DNA of 13,887 nt from Planctomycetota bacterium. Its GTDB lineage: Bacteria > Planctomycetota > SZUA-567 > JAFGNG01. The stretch lies in assembly GCA_016927125.1 (NCBI GenBank), contig JAFGNG010000269.1:1-13887 (forward strand). Direction: 5' to 3'. How positions within the stretch are numbered: the first letter of the stretch is position 1; the number at the start of each line of letters is the position of its first letter. Below are positions 13,840-13,887 of the stretch, piece by piece. The notes under the pieces were generated by a model. The model did no database searches. It saw nothing but the letters and a program-made list of their open reading frames with translations, and had not been told where the DNA came from. A program made the position numbers and the translations under genes.

Positions 13840-13887
13840 TTCTTCTCTCCTGAAAACTTAAGTCAAGATACAGTATTCTAATATCCA

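Noticed and set aside
13450..13881. 143-aa + strand frame opposite the YhcH-family gene
   Set aside because: The reverse frame has the full YhcH motif set and a good SD; the + frame has neither.

Overview
The window is a bacterial chromosomal segment. Coding DNA is moderately GC-rich and the few intergenic gaps are clearly AT-rich. It carries no rRNA, tRNA, transposase, phage gene or CRISPR array. The lineage cannot be fixed from sequence alone. A fused type I dehydroquinase / shikimate dehydrogenase (AroDE, known from Chlamydiae and plants) and a CBM9/DOMON-like domain joined to HEAT-like repeats would suit the PVC superphylum (Verrucomicrobiota, Lentisphaerota, Kiritimatiellota, Planctomycetota) or a nearby deep branch. 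That placement is inference.

Layout. (1) 2-595: 3' part of a family-4-type glycosyltransferase, meeting (2) the reverse-strand aroDE gene (592-2061) tail to tail with a 4-bp stop-codon overlap. (3) A structured, divergent 338-bp intergenic region. (4) An unrecognised 250-aa cytoplasmic protein (2400-3152). (5) A secreted, Glu-rich, Met-Pro-Gly-containing helical protein (3294-4301). (6) A 549-bp gap holding two strong hairpins, a possible small RNA unit, two tandem 12-bp direct repeats and a near-consensus sigma70 promoter. (7) A four-gene operon (4851-10013): ABC ATPase, two paralogous ABC-2 permeases, and a membrane-anchored HEAT-like plus CBM9-like protein. (8) A second good promoter, then a coupled pair (10165-13373): an FAD oxidoreductase of the UDP-galactopyranose mutase/HemY-like superfamily and a GT-C-type polytopic membrane protein. 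(9) A reverse-strand YhcH/YjgK/YiaL-family gene (13387-13839).

How the genes may work together. The most distinctive unit is the ABC operon. One ATPase would energise a heterodimer of two diverged permeases, each with a long soluble domain between TM1 and TM2 and another before the last TM helix. The last gene would tether a putative glycan- or ligand-binding domain outside the membrane next to the transporter. Upstream lies a separately promoted secreted protein that could be a partner or substrate. The glycosyltransferase, the FAD enzyme and the GT-C protein point to envelope polysaccharide or glycoconjugate assembly, so the region as a whole has a cell-surface flavour. No direct functional link between these blocks is proven by the sequence.
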